Assembly (NCBI GenBank): GCA_002682825.1
Contig: NOKP01000031.1
Coordinates: forward strand, 248,001-312,000
DNA length: 64,000 nucleotides
DNA from: Neonectria sp. B-13
Taxonomy: Eukaryota; Ascomycota; Sordariomycetes; Hypocreales; Nectriaceae
Direction of reading: 5' to 3'
Below, in pieces: positions 47,641 through 59,336 of the stretch. The position numbers and the translations under genes were made by a program. The notes below the pieces were generated by a model. That model worked only from the letters and a program-made list of their open reading frames with translations, searched no databases and was not told the origin of the DNA. Position 1 is the first letter of the stretch, and each line of letters opens with the position of its first letter.

Positions 47641-50600
47641 TCACTCCTTCTTCGTCTTTGCCTTCCCCTTCTTGGGGACCCTAACCAACCAGTAGAGCCC
47701 CAGCGCTCCAGCAATGTTGAAGGCAATGTATACCCACATGAGCCCAAAGTTACGCCATCTATCAGCATAATCGGACTGTACTCCGGCCAGGAAAGCGTTA
47801 GTGTCCCCAATGGAGCAAAATTTACAAGTGCTTGTGTTCTCAGGGTCGGTCAGGTACCCGCCAGCAGCCTTGATGTAAACCTCCAGGTACTCCTTGCAGG
47901 ATTGTCCGTCTGGCGGAGGGAAGCTGACGTACTCGTTTGCTGCACAGACGACGTTTGTGTTCGCTATTGCCGTGGAGAGCATCGCGGAGACCAGGTATGA
48001 AAACGGGCTGACGCGGTACATGAAGATCCAAAACCTCGGCATGCTGCTCGGTGTCGCGAGAACGCCACAGAAGATGAGACACATCATGAATAGCAGATTC
48101 GCAATGTTTCCGCCGTTATCAGCTGATTCGCAACCCGCAATGATGAAATCAGTGAAGGTACATGTGAACAACATGAATGTCAGGATCAGGAGGAACATGA
48201 GAACGCCTCGCTCCGTAACCGCGTCCGTTGGCTCTGCGTTGCGATACAATCCAATGGGATAATACCAGCAAAAGTAAATGGCAGCAGCCATCAGCGAGTT
48301 CCAGGGCAGCTCCACGATGATCTGGCTCAAGATGAAGACCTTCCAGCTGTACGTCTTTGACGGGCGCTCGCGCACCTCGTAAAGATCTCGCTGGATGACA
48401 AAATGCGGCATCGTCTGCTGAACCATTTGGCCAAAGACCGTTAGGATTTGGAAGATGGCGAACATCTGGTTCTGGAGGCCTTGGATGGTGTTGGGGGCCT
48501 GGTAGAAGACGAAGCCGACGAACAAGCCGATCAGCACACATAGACTGGCCTTGGAGTAGATGTACGACGGCGTGCGCCAGTACTGTTCGAAAACACGGCG
48601 GGTGACGTTGTAAAGCTGGGAAAGAAAAGGGGCCGCAAACTCATCAAACGACGATGGGTCGTCGTCATGGTCGTTTGGGTTTTCGGGATAATCAGTAAGA
48701 TGTTGCAGCTCTTTCTGTGTCTCGGCTGACTCGGCCGAGTCTCGCCAGAGTTGAGGCCAGTCTTCTTCGGTAGAAGATCCGGGTGCGGCTCCAATGACTT
48801 CGAGCATCCATTCCGCAGGGTTGGCGCCTGGCGGGCAAGGCGGCGCGGCCTTCTTCTCGAAATAGTTGATCATGGTTTCCGAGTTATCACCAATGTCGCC
48901 GAAATAGACTGTTTTGCCGCCGCTCGCGAGGAACAGCAACCGATCAAATCGCTGGAAAAGCATAGACGAAGGTTGATGAATGGTGCACAAGATAGCTTGG
49001 CCGCTTCGGGCAAGCTTCTCGAGTAGATCCAAGATGGCCCACGAAGTCTGGGAGTCTAAGCCAGACGTTGGCTCGTCGACGAAAAGAAGGACGGGGGGCT
49101 TCGCGGCTAGTTCAACGCCAATGGTTAGACGCTTGCGTTGCTCGACGTTGAGGCCTTCTCCGAGGACGCCAATGATGGCTTCCGCGTAGTCCTGCATGTC
49201 GAGCATCTTGATGACTTCGTCGACGTAGGCCAGCTTTTCCTTGTGTGGGATGTGTCCTGGCTGGCGCATCACGGCTGAGAAGTTGAGCGCCTCCCGTACG
49301 GTTGTCGTGGATAGGTGCAGGTCTTGCTGTTGAACATAGCCGGTTTTTCGCTGGAAGGAGGCATCTCGGGGTTTATCGTCGACGAGAATCTCGCCAGTGA
49401 TGACTCCCATGCTGGTGCGGTCTGCCAGACAATCTAGCAAGGTAGTTTTACCTGCTCCAGAGACTCCCTATCCGTAAGTGTTAACTCTCTGCGCCGTATA
49501 AGGTCTTCAAGAAGACTCACCATCAATGCCGTCATCGTACCAGGCTTGACCCAGCCTGCAACGTTATCCAGGATACGCCTGGTTTCGTTCTTGATCTTGA
49601 CATCGTAGCACACATTGTTCCAGTGGAAGACACTCGTGGACTCTTGGATATTCGCATCCTGGCTGTTGGACGAACCAGGCTTCTCGGTCACGGCCAGCCG
49701 TCCGGCAACCGCCTCGTTAGACTCGGCGTCGTTGGAAGCAGCCTTGTTCCCGACTTCAGCCGTCTTGTAGCCGCGGCGGAAGACCAAAACCTCTCCCTTG
49801 GATTTCTGGGCGCTCACGATTTCGGCAAAGCCCATGTACGTCGACAGGAAGAGGAAGATGAAGCCAATGACGATGCCGACGTTGCGCCACTTGTGTGCGT
49901 GGTAGTAGCTAAATGCCGAGTTGATGTATGCGTCGCCGCTGACCATGTTGTTGCCTTGGACAGAACCAACGGTAGAACAGACGCGGTTGATTGCGTCCAC
50001 ATTGGCGTATGCTGGAATAGCTGGACTCGGAATGAACTGCGTGCACTCAAAACCCCGGCCGTGAAACTCATTTACCATAAGAGATTCGAACGCATACGCC
50101 AGCGGGTTGATGTAGTTGATCCAGCGACACCAGTCCAGCATGTAGTCGATGGGGATGACGAAGCCGGTGAAGGTAACCAACGCCAGGATGAGCAGTGCAG
50201 CGGGGACCATGGCTTGCGACAACGTCCTCGACGCCGAGGCAATTGTTCGGAAGATCATGGACATGCACAAGGTTGTGAGGAAGGTGAGGAGAAGGAAGAA
50301 GAAAAAGGCCCCTGCCTCACGACGTAGGTTTGTCATGAAGTACAGAGTCAGGTTGTAGGTGAAGGCGTTGAGAATCTTGTACGGTAGATCGCACATCATG
50401 GATGCAATGGCCTCGGTCGATGGGTGATATAGCGCATAGCGAGCATGCTTCTCCACGATGGGGCGTTGAGCGTAAAGAGTGAGAATCTAGTTTGAAGTCA
50501 GTTTGCAAAGCGTGTAACGTATGCTTAGAAGTAATTAGCTGACCTCGAGTGCACTTGAAAAGGCATTGGACAAGCAGGCCAAGAAAAGCAAGGCACCTCT

Positions 50601-52318
50601 CTGATAGAAGCTCCCAGTTGTCTGCTCAAGATTGAAAAACACACTTCCTACGATCAAAGCCATGGCAAAATTACCAATAAGCTGCGAAAGCGTCAGAGTC
50701 GGGTCGGACACCAGGCGTCGAAATCCTCTCCACATGCACAGCTTGATCTGCTGCCCGTAACTCATAGTGAAGGGACTCTTCGCGCGCTGAGCCTTGGCCT
50801 GCGTCGCCCTCTTGATGGCCCTGAACGTTTCGGCGCTCGGTCCGTTGATCGGGTTCGTCTGCTTGTACTCTTCGATTTCGCGCTGAAGCTCTGCATAGTG
50901 GGAGGATTGTTTCCAGGCGGCGGCAAACTCTTGGGGCGTTCGAGGTGCGCGGCCTTCAAAGCCTGGACGGACGACTCGCTCGGAGGGGCTGGTCATCGAG
51001 GTAAGGAAGTCTGGCGTCGTCTGGCGATCGGGACAGTCGAAGCCAAGGTCGGTGAAGTATTGCTTCGCCGCGGTGCTCGGACCGAAGAAGATCTGATAGC
51101 CCTCATAGAGGACCAGAACCTTGTCGAAGATGTCGTACGCCGCCTGGGGGGCTTGATAGATGGAGACAAAGGCCGCCGTGTCGAACAGCTTCGCCTGAAG
51201 ACGAAGCGTCTTGCAGAACTCGATTGCGTTTGCGGAGTCGAGGCCCCGCGTGCTGTTGTCCCAGCACTGCAACGGGGCGCCGCTCAGAGACGCTTCTGCG
51301 ATGGTGACGCGCTTGCGTTCGCCGCCGGACACGCCGCGCACGTATTCGTTGCCTACCCGGGTGTTGACCGTGTGGCTAATTCCGAACATGGCCATGACCA
51401 CATCGCGGAGGTGCGTGACGAATGTCAGCTTGTCAATGCCTCCTGGAATGCTACGGGGCGCTCTTGCGTTGGCGGCGAAGGTGAGGGTGTCGCCGACGGT
51501 GAGCTGGGGGAAATGGACGTCGACTTCGGCTGTGTAGATGGCTTCGCCCCTGTGCTGCGAGTGCATTTCTTCTGCCGGGATACCTAGACCACAGCAGCTA
51601 CCCGTTAGCCTCCTATTCCAAAGTGGAGAATGGCCTTCAACCCTGGTCATGTAAAGTGCCAAGCCATACCTTGGTAGTTGAAATATGCGTCGTCATTGAC
51701 GTAGATGCCGCTGGTCTCTCCGGCAATGGTTTTGAGGAAAGTGGAACAGCCAGATCCGGGGGGTCCGAGGACAACCAGCATTTCACCGTTACGGACAATG
51801 CCGTCGAAGTCGCGCAGAATATCGATCCTGGTGTTGCCGTAGCCCAGAAGCTGTCGCGGCATCGTCGCAATCTCCAGCCACACGTTGCCGACATTCTTCT
51901 GGTAGTCGGTGGGCTGTCCGTACCCGAAGACATTGAGGCCCTGGTAGCAGACACCTGCCTTGCGAGACGACAGCCCCGAGTCGGCGAGGAGGCGCACGAT
52001 GGACTTGGCCCATGTGATGGCCCGGAAGTGTTCGTTGTGCGGGTTGAGAGGGCTGTCCTTGTCGGCCGTGAAGGGGTTTCCCTCGACGGCAGAGTACTGG
52101 CTCTGGTGCGTGTAAGTGCGGGCCAAGTCTCGGACAATACTCGCGCGTCGTTCGTGCTCGGAGTCGTCGTCCATGGTATCGCCTTCAAGCGCAGTCACCG
52201 ACTTCTCCTTCTTCCCCTCGTCGGCCGTCACCGAGCCTCCGGAATGGCTCGAGACGGCGGAGCCCCGGGACGCCAAACCCACTCCGAGAGTGGGTGGAGC
52301 GCCGGAGTTGTCGATCAT
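47641..52318 (-). CDS. Full-size PDR-type ABC transporter (ABCG)
   Basis: Four exons on the minus strand, 52318-51670, 51583-50544, 50486-49521 and 49467-47641, encode 1493 aa in the (NBD-TMD)x2 order. NBD1 has the altered Walker [14 protein letters not shown] with Cys in place of Lys, signature [13 protein letters not shown] and the degenerate Walker B end [10 protein letters not shown]; this asymmetry is normal for fungal PDR pumps. NBD2 has a canonical Walker [13 protein letters not shown], a changed signature [12 protein letters not shown] and Walker [14 protein letters not shown]. Each half has six helices, and the second carries a Cys-rich extracellular loop before the end. It probably exports azoles or plant defence compounds across the plasma membrane. 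The ATG at 52318 is the first in frame. The Zn2Cys6 gene lies divergently 874 bp away. Confidence 0.95.
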
Positions 52319-53192
52319 GGTGGGGCGGGCGCTGGAGCTCGTGTGTGGCAGCCCGAGCGAGGTACGAATATTGGGCAATTAAGGCCGCACAATCTGCTAT
52401 GCTAGGGTGTGACTAGCTGCTTATTCAAGCCTTAAAGGTGGTATAAGCGACCTGGATGCGCAATACGGCCACTTAGGTCGGAATGGCGTTTGTTTCAAGT
52501 GGATGTGCGTGGGCCACTCACTTGTCGATGAGAGTTGGTGCTGGTAATTATTTATCGACACCTGATTCCTGGACCAACAGACTCGCCCGGAATCGCGTGA
52601 CAACCCGAGGGCAGATTTAGGTGCAAAAAGATAGAAAGAGACGCATCACCGATGCATTTAGCAGCATAAAACCGAGGACTGAGCCACAGGGCGGCATCAC
52701 GGAGTATATGAGGAGAACGGAGCGAGTTGGCCCACGCCCTCGATCGCGGGGGGTACGGACAGGAAGGAAAAGTAAGCGGTGCAACGGCGTCAGTCAACGG
52801 TCCGTCACGTTGTGAGCCTCAGTCCGCAGACCCCGAGGTATTCCCTGATGTGGTGCGTCGAAGCCGCAGGGTGGAGTCTCTCGGGGAATGTGTCCTTCCC
52901 GACTGTCCGGACGCTTTCTTGCCTCTCAGATCACCCATCGCCCATCGCTCATCGCCCATCGTCGCCCATCACGGCATATCCCACACGGCAAGGATCGTGG
53001 GTCGCCCCGGACTCGCCCACCCGCTAGACTGGGTTGCATGCAACACGTCTGCATGATTACCTGACCTCGACACCGCGATCTTAGAGGCTCTCTGCGGGGA
53101 GGCCACTCCAAGGCTTATACCACTTATAACCCAACCTCGCTCGGAGACTGCCAGAGAAGCCATGATCACCGCCGGTCGTTCACCACTCCACA
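52319..53192. promoter_or_regulatory. Shared divergent promoter region of ABC pump and Zn2Cys6 gene
   Basis: The 874 bp hold no gene. A TATA-like ttataa is at about 53124-53129, about 65 bp before the Zn2Cys6 ATG. A CATCGCCCATCG-type direct repeat lies at about 52935-52970. Divergent arrangement makes shared regulation possible but unproven. Confidence 0.4.
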
Positions 53193-53680
53193 ATGAACAA
53201 TACAACCTCTCACCAGGCGGACAAATCCGCCCGCGGATCCGTGAAGCAAACCTCTCTCTCCTTGCGCCAGCCTAAGAAGACGATGCGGGTGCTGGCGTGT
53301 GTCCTATGCCAGCAACGGAAGAAGAAGTGCGATCGAAGCAGTCCATGTTCAAATTGCATCAAGGTAAGTCCGATATCAAAAATAACCTCCCCAGGCCTTG
53401 AAATGGCATGCAAGCGCAGGTTTGCTTACGCTCGTTCGCGCCGCAGTTGAAGGCGGTTTGCATCCCCAGCACGCCAGCTCCACCACGCAAACGTCGACGT
53501 CCAAATCAAGAGCTCCTTGAACGGTTGGCGCGGTGCGAGGCCTTGCTGAGGCATTGCACCTGCCTCCAGGCTTCATTGTCTGAGAAAAGTCCGTCTGAGC
53601 TGTCGTCTGTGGGTTCCAACGACTCGCCAGAGGCGGAACAGACGTCGAGTCCATGTACGGACGAGCCATCCCCCCATTGA
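53193..53680 (+). CDS. Short Zn2Cys6 DNA-binding protein
   Basis: Two exons, 53193-53363 and 53447-53680, encode 134 aa. The binuclear zinc cluster is complete: ACVLCQQRKKKCDRSSPCSN gives five cysteines before the intron, and the sixth arrives in KAVCIPSTPAPPRKRRR after splicing. A basic linker and a short leucine-rich dimerisation helix (ELLERLARCEALLRHC) follow, as in Gal4-type proteins. The normal several-hundred-residue fungal transcription-factor middle domain is absent; the protein ends in an acidic Ser/Glu-rich tail. It may be a dedicated small regulator, a competitor without its own activation region, or a truncated gene. I found no downstream exons. Its divergent neighbour is the ABC transporter. 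Confidence 0.75.
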
Positions 53681-55926
53681 CGCTGCATGGTCCTGCCCGC
53701 GCATAATCATATTGATGCGGACTGTGGATTCTTTTTCAGCTAGAATCTGCGTCTACGCTCTTCACGGTGGCTGCTTAATTCGATCCGTATCACCACGTTG
53801 CAGATGCGAATGGTCAGAGGGGAGAGAGAAGCTGCAGGACTGCCTCGACTCTCCGCGCACGCAGCATATCCGGATGTGTCTACCACAAACGCAAGAACAC
53901 GCACTCCAGGCGAAATTCATTCATGTATCACCTCTCCAAAGGTTTCGGACGGGGCGTTCTTTGCTTTTGGGCTTTTTGTTCTGGTTTCGACGATACCCTC
54001 CCAAAATTCTTGTCACGATATCAGACGGTCCAACTACCCACCATCGTGGCAACGATGGTGTCGGGCTGCGGTTTGGGGGAAAGGTGGAGATGCAAAATGT
54101 CGGATGTAAATACAAAATGCTCTTCAACACGTCTCTCTATCAGTGAAGAAAGCCGGTCTGCCAGGCCTTCGCTACCGGCGACGGAATTGTGAGGATCTCT
54201 ACGGGCACTTGGCTTGAATAATGCGGGTTGGCTTCAGGCCATATAGTGCTTCAACCAGAGCATACCCGGAATCCAACACGGCCGTTTTTCTGGGGATCGA
54301 GAGGTCCTCGGACATATTTCAGCCCCCCCTGGTGGCCCTGTGGCCATGCTCATTTCGGACTGACGTGGTGGGTTGACACTATGGCTAAAGTGAGGGCCAA
54401 TCATGGCCGAGTCTCGCCATCGAAGTGCAGGGCAGCCCTGCTCGGGTGACCATCCCACCGCTTGGCGATCGAATCCCAACGTCACGATTCACCCAAGGTG
54501 GCGCCACGGACGGGAAAAGACCACAGCTTCGGACCATTTGACGACGCCGTCGGTGCGAAGGAGTGTTGTTTGATACGAAAACTCGGCCCAAGAGTCACCC
54601 TATTCATCCCTCTACCGCCCATTGTGGAACCTCTTGTCTGGGATGGACCCCCTTGGGTGTTGGTTCATAAAGCACGGATCCTTCGCTTGAGTGATTTCCA
54701 GAAGCTCTAATTATCGGAAGGGCAATATTTATACGAGGTACGAATATTGCCTCTGTGGTATATCCCGAAGACGGCCCGCCCATGAAGAGGGGTAAGACTC
54801 CGCCAGCAAATCATAACTGCCACCCGGCTTTTACGCGTGGGTATAATTATGTAAGGACTAATTACTAATATCATCGTGATCTCCTTCAGAAATTGTGTCC
54901 AGCATGGTCATCTCTTTGGACCAGTGTAAAGAACAAGACTAGATATAGATCACAGAAGGAAGAATACTTGAGACTGTATCATTGCCAAATCAGCAGTCCG
55001 CTGCATCAAGTAGAGCACAGTTCCAAGTTCGAAATTAGGCCGGTCCCGATCGTCGAATAAGAGAGCGCTGATCAGTTCCAGCGTAACCGTGTACAACCCT
55101 TTGTTAAATCAGGGAACATCACTCAACTGCGGGAGATTGATGTGATACATATATCTTGGAACTATCAGATTATATCGACTACGGCTAAAGATAGGGCTTT
55201 AAATACATATCTTGGAAGCCCGTAAACCATGTGTGTCAACCACGAAGAGCTTCAACCTTCATTAAGCACTACTTTGTGGCTTTTATCAACAGGTACCGCC
55301 AGAAAATACGAGCTGCAGTTTGCACACCATGTGCCACCACTTTTCAGGTATTGAGTGTTGGTAGTTAAACAATGTTTATTGAAATGAATCAACAAACTTT
55401 GACCCGGGGAGTTTACGATCACATCCGTCGTAGACAATCAGTAAGTGAGAGGAAGCTCATAACCCGTGGAATTGCCAACGCCATGCCATTGAAAGTTGCA
55501 ACCAGTTACTTACAGTACTTTAGCCTCGATAAATATCATCAGATATGCTAAAGCAACGCAGCATATTACCCACAGCAGATAACAGCCAGATACTATGGGA
55601 GACTACGTATTAAGGAGGCAGATAAAGTAATAATTTGAACGAATCATCTTACCCTGGAATTTGCAGAATTTTGGATTCCCAACTGGATTAAGTGCCAGTA
55701 ATTCTACAGAGCTATTGAGAAAATAGCGATGCCTTGCAACATGAACGTTCATTTGAGTGAGAAATTATTTCAATCAAGCAATCACGACTTCAATATCATT
55801 CAGAGGACTGTCCGCAAAATAGTAGAATGCAGAATTGCATTGACCCTAATCTAAAACTCTATTTAATTCTCGACCTCAAATAGCATCCCAGGCCCGCGGA
55901 GGACAATCAAACAAACATCGCAATTT
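53681..55926. other. Gene-free stretch, AT-rich from about 54,700
   Basis: No gene is supported in 2.2 kb. From about 54,700 to 55,920 the composition is clearly AT-rich. It contains a perfect inverted repeat at 54721-54751 and loosely repeated tatcttgga motifs near 55150 and 55206. It may be RIP-altered repeat DNA; no transposon protein is recognisable. Confidence 0.5.
54721..54751. repeat. Inverted repeat, 9-bp arms
   Basis: The arms ggcaatatt and aatattgcc flank a 13-bp spacer at the boundary where the AT-rich block begins. Confidence 0.7.
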
Positions 55927-57183
55927 TCACTGTGGCTTCTGCCCGTACACAACAACACTGAATCAAAGTTAGCTTAGCCACACAAGAGAAATAATTACAC
56001 TTACATGGGCCAGTAGGCATGGATACTCGGGTTCTTCAAGTCGCGTCGAACTTCGGCCAGAAAAATGTCCAGCTCCTCCTTGCTCCATCCCAAAACTCGA
56101 GTGTACACAGCTGCACTCAATCCTTCGAGCCCCGAAGAAACGTTTTCAAGCGTCCAAGTACCTATGAATGTTTAAATAAGTGCGGAGTCCCTTTTATTGA
56201 GAGTTGGGATTTCGCGGTAATGGACGTCTTGCCGTCCATAAACCACGCATAAGCTGGATGAGTCGACGCCATCAACGGCAGGCATCGCAGGTAAAGAAAT
56301 CAACAGAGATTTGCCACTTACCAATTTCCTTGAGCTTTGCATCCTTGGGCCATCGATTCATTGGCCATTTGAATACAACCTGAGTCAAATTGGTGAAACC
56401 CTGCGCCTCCATCTGCTCTTTATAGCGCAGAGCACCATCAAACGGCCGATTGACCATCTTCGTCCCGTCCAGGAGCTGGTTGACCCATCTAGACACTGCA
56501 GAGTCGTCCTTCATGCTCCCATCGTCACACGCGACGGGGCATATATCTACTGTTTCGAGCCACCCGCCAGGCGTCAGGTTTGCGTAGGCCTCCTGGAAGA
56601 ATCGCGGCCAGTCGGCCAGCGCACCAGTCATCATCCGGCTGTAGATGAAGTCGAACTTAGCGTGAAAGGTCCACTGCTCCTCTAGGTCGTCGACTTGGAA
56701 GCTCAAGTTGGGCGGCACGAATTCGCCTTGGATGGGGCTCAAGTCGACGCCGATCACCTGCGTCTGGGGGTGTTCGTCCGCGAAGTCGAGAGCCCACAGC
56801 CCAGTGCCGGTGCCCACATCCAGGACATTGTGCAATACATGTCCGTCTGTTCCGGCGGGCGAAAGGTGCAGCTTGTCGTCGAAGGTAAGCAAGAACAGGT
56901 GATGCTGTAGATCGAGCCGTTCTTGCTCGCGCGTATCGTTGGGCATGAAGTACTGCCCGTCTTTGTATGCGTGATACGTGCGCCCGTTTTCTTCACGGTA
57001 GCGTATGATGCTGCTGTTAATAGAGGCAGTTGAGCTGGCGTTGTCGTCGCCAAGCGAAGAGTCAGTATCTTCTTCTTCATGGACGTCGGCTTCGATAACT
57101 CCAACGTTCTGGAGTGTCGGAGGCGGCGTCACGGTCCCCGTCGGCGGTGGAGGAGAGTTACCGCCCGGTGGTGTATTTGCCAT
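55927..57183 (-). CDS. LaeA-like SAM-dependent methyltransferase (paralogue 1)
   Basis: Three exons on the minus strand, 57183-56322, 56161-56005 and 55957-55927, encode 349 aa. A Pro/Thr- and acidic low-complexity N-terminus of about 55 residues precedes the family entry YREENGRTYHAYKDGQYFMP. The SAM-binding motif I is VLDVGTGTGLWALDFA, then VIGVDLSPIQ and the GGWLE motif. The C-terminal half has the typical WPMNRWPKD and ends VVVYGQKPQ. This family includes LaeA, the nuclear regulator of secondary metabolism, and many uncharacterised relatives; the methyl acceptor is unknown. The last intron donor overlaps an ATG TAA, so intron retention would stop translation at WPM. Intron 1 is longer than usual (160 bp). 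Confidence 0.88.
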
Positions 57184-57574
57184 TATGCCTGATCTTCAAT
57201 GTAGCAACTGAGGAGGCTTGTAGTGGTAAGTAAACATAGTAAGAACCACCATGTTGCGGTGAGTGATACTAAATAAACCCCCGCGGCACATGTCAGGCCA
57301 CGCCGGAGCGGGGTTACTCAAGTACCAGGAGAAAACAGCATTGCTTCATGCACGCAGAGCTGGGATGAACCGGACAGGAAGGTGGCCGGAGACCCTCGCC
57401 AAGAATGGCTGTCGGTTGTGTTGGCTGGACTAAAGAGTGGAATGCATGAATCCGTTTCCGCATTTGCGATGTGCTCTCCTATATTAAGCAGGAAAATAAA
57501 CTCTGGATAAATGTCTTGTCTAGTTGGAATGTTACGCTACTCTAGATCGCAGAATATTGTTTGAAGTCGCTTAG
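57184..57574. other. Intergenic, no gene seen
   Basis: This 391 bp is the promoter side of methyltransferase 1 and the 3' side of the amidase gene. Nothing else is recognised. Confidence 0.55.
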
Positions 57575-58843
57575 CTATTGGGATGTCGGTGCAGCCGTGG
57601 GGCCGCGTTCCACCCATCGGATCTTTCCTGCACAAGGGTCCATAATACAAGCAAAGTGCGTATACATGTTGGAGATCTTCTCATCCCTCATCCAGGTGCG
57701 AAGAGTGTCTTCGGAAACGGGTTTCATGCCCCTGTCCCAGACATCCGACGTCGCGTCCCTATCGCCGCCGTTGGAATCTTGTTGTCCCGAATGGTCGATC
57801 CACTTCTCAAGAATCACATCCATCCGCTCACTTGAATCCGCAAGCCAGAGGTCAGGATGCGGGGCGGCTGGCTGGGCGTCATCTGGCACTCCTCCGCTGG
57901 GAAGGCAACCCATTGCGTGGCAGGAATCGTGGTTCGTTTGCACGATGAAGGTGTCGGCCGTTCTCATCCGGCCGCTCAGCAGATCCTTCTCGACGACCAC
58001 GGCCTTTTGACCATCACAGAGTGTTAGGTAACAGGGCGCGGTTGGAATCGAGGCGATTCCTCTAGCCATGTCAATGATGGACGGATTTGCTATGTTCTCG
58101 CTAGTGGCATACTGCGGGCTGAGGAGGGTTGATCGAAGGATGGAGGAAATAGAGGGCCGAAACCCAAGGATGACGAGACATTGATGCTTTCTTAGCGGCC
58201 AGTTTTCGCAAAGGTGAACTGGCCGATAGTTGAGCGAGAGCGACAGGTTTTCTCTGGCAACTTGGAGTCAGCTATTCATTGACATCTTATCACTTTCTCG
58301 GGTCAAAGCATACCTGATGCCAGTCAGGACGCCAACAAAACCGGCGTATGTAATGGAAGTCGCAATGACATGATCCGGATCTTTCGACGTATCAACATAC
58401 TCCAGGATGACTAAGATATCGCGAAGGGGATCTAGGCCCCAGTCGAGAGTGCGGAAGTGCATGAGATTGCTGCTGGCAGCTTCGTTTTCCCCGCGCTTGG
58501 TGTCGACCTGCACACAGCCTGCAGTGCAGCTCATCATCACATCGAGGAACACGTTCAACGCCACGACCAGATACATGTCGACGCCGGCCACGTCGACGAA
58601 ACCCCTGATCTCTCTTGTCTGCTCGCTATCATGCACGCGCCGCAAGAAAAGCCGGGCGGCGAACTTGGCGATACTCGCGAGCCACTTAGAGCCGAGCAGG
58701 GACTCGAGGAGCTCATCGAAGACGTGGCCGAGGGTCTTGATGCGTGGGCCGAAGCTCGCGGCGACGTCAACGTACCGCAGCTCGGGCGGCCGTGCCAGGT
58801 CGATCCGGAACGTGGGGATGTCGTCGTTTGCCGGAGAGGCCAT
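57575..58843 (-). CDS. Acid ceramidase / NAAA-like amidase
   Basis: Two exons on the minus strand, 58843-58314 and 58253-57575, encode 402 aa; the 60-bp intron splits an Arg codon. The N-terminal NAAA-beta type segment (FRIDLARPPELRYVDVAA) is followed by a helical region and then SCTAGCVQVDTKRG with MHFRTLDWGLDPLRD. That pattern matches the N-terminal-nucleophile amidases, in which a Cys becomes N-terminal after self-cleavage; one of the Cys in the CTAGC segment is the likely nucleophile. These enzymes hydrolyse amide bonds of ceramides or N-acylethanolamines. The ATG at 58843 was preferred to upstream ATGs because the family starts there. No signal peptide is seen, so localisation is open. 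It lies between two LaeA-like genes on the same strand. Confidence 0.78.
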
Positions 58844-59336
58844 GGTGGTGATGTTGCATCCGGCGGAGCAGGAAGTGGGCGAGGACGGGGTGTGGGGAGG
58901 AACAGGGCATGCTGAAGAACGTGGCAGCTGTCCATCAGGCCGGCTACGGTGGGGATCGAAGGGGTTCATGCATGGTGATGAGAGATTTAAAAGGGTGGCA
59001 CCGTCGTAAGGCTGGGCGTGACACATCCTGGTCTGATTCTAATCTCGGTACAGCTCGGGCGGCGGTCGGAGATAATTGGGAAAGGGACGCGATGTTTTTG
59101 AGTGATCGAAATGTTGATTTAAGTCTATGGAAATCAAAATGTCAAAAGCCTTTCTCCCAAAAACCCCGTAGAAAGACAGATGCGTTTATGTCCGGAACGA
59201 GATTCGAGACTGTGCCGTGCGGGTGGGCTGTTAGAGTTGTTGCTGTCGTGAGTGTAAAGAGTAAAGATAGCAGCCGTCAACGAGGAGAAAACGAGAAGAC
59301 AGAAAGTCATGCAGGCCAAAACAGTTGGCACCAAGT
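58844..59336. other. Intergenic, amidase upstream region
   Basis: This 493 bp contains upstream in-frame sequence of the amidase and the 3' UTR of methyltransferase 2. If an upstream ATG were used, the amidase would gain about 40-60 residues of low-complexity, Pro/Ser-rich sequence. Confidence 0.45.

Noticed and set aside
50898..51587. 229-codon plus-strand frame inside the ABC transporter
   Set aside because: It is antisense to the first nucleotide-binding domain and is a coding shadow.
53712..54146. Possible downstream exons of the Zn2Cys6 gene
   Set aside because: The 144-codon frame shows no fungal transcription-factor features and no convincing splice pair joins it to the zinc cluster.
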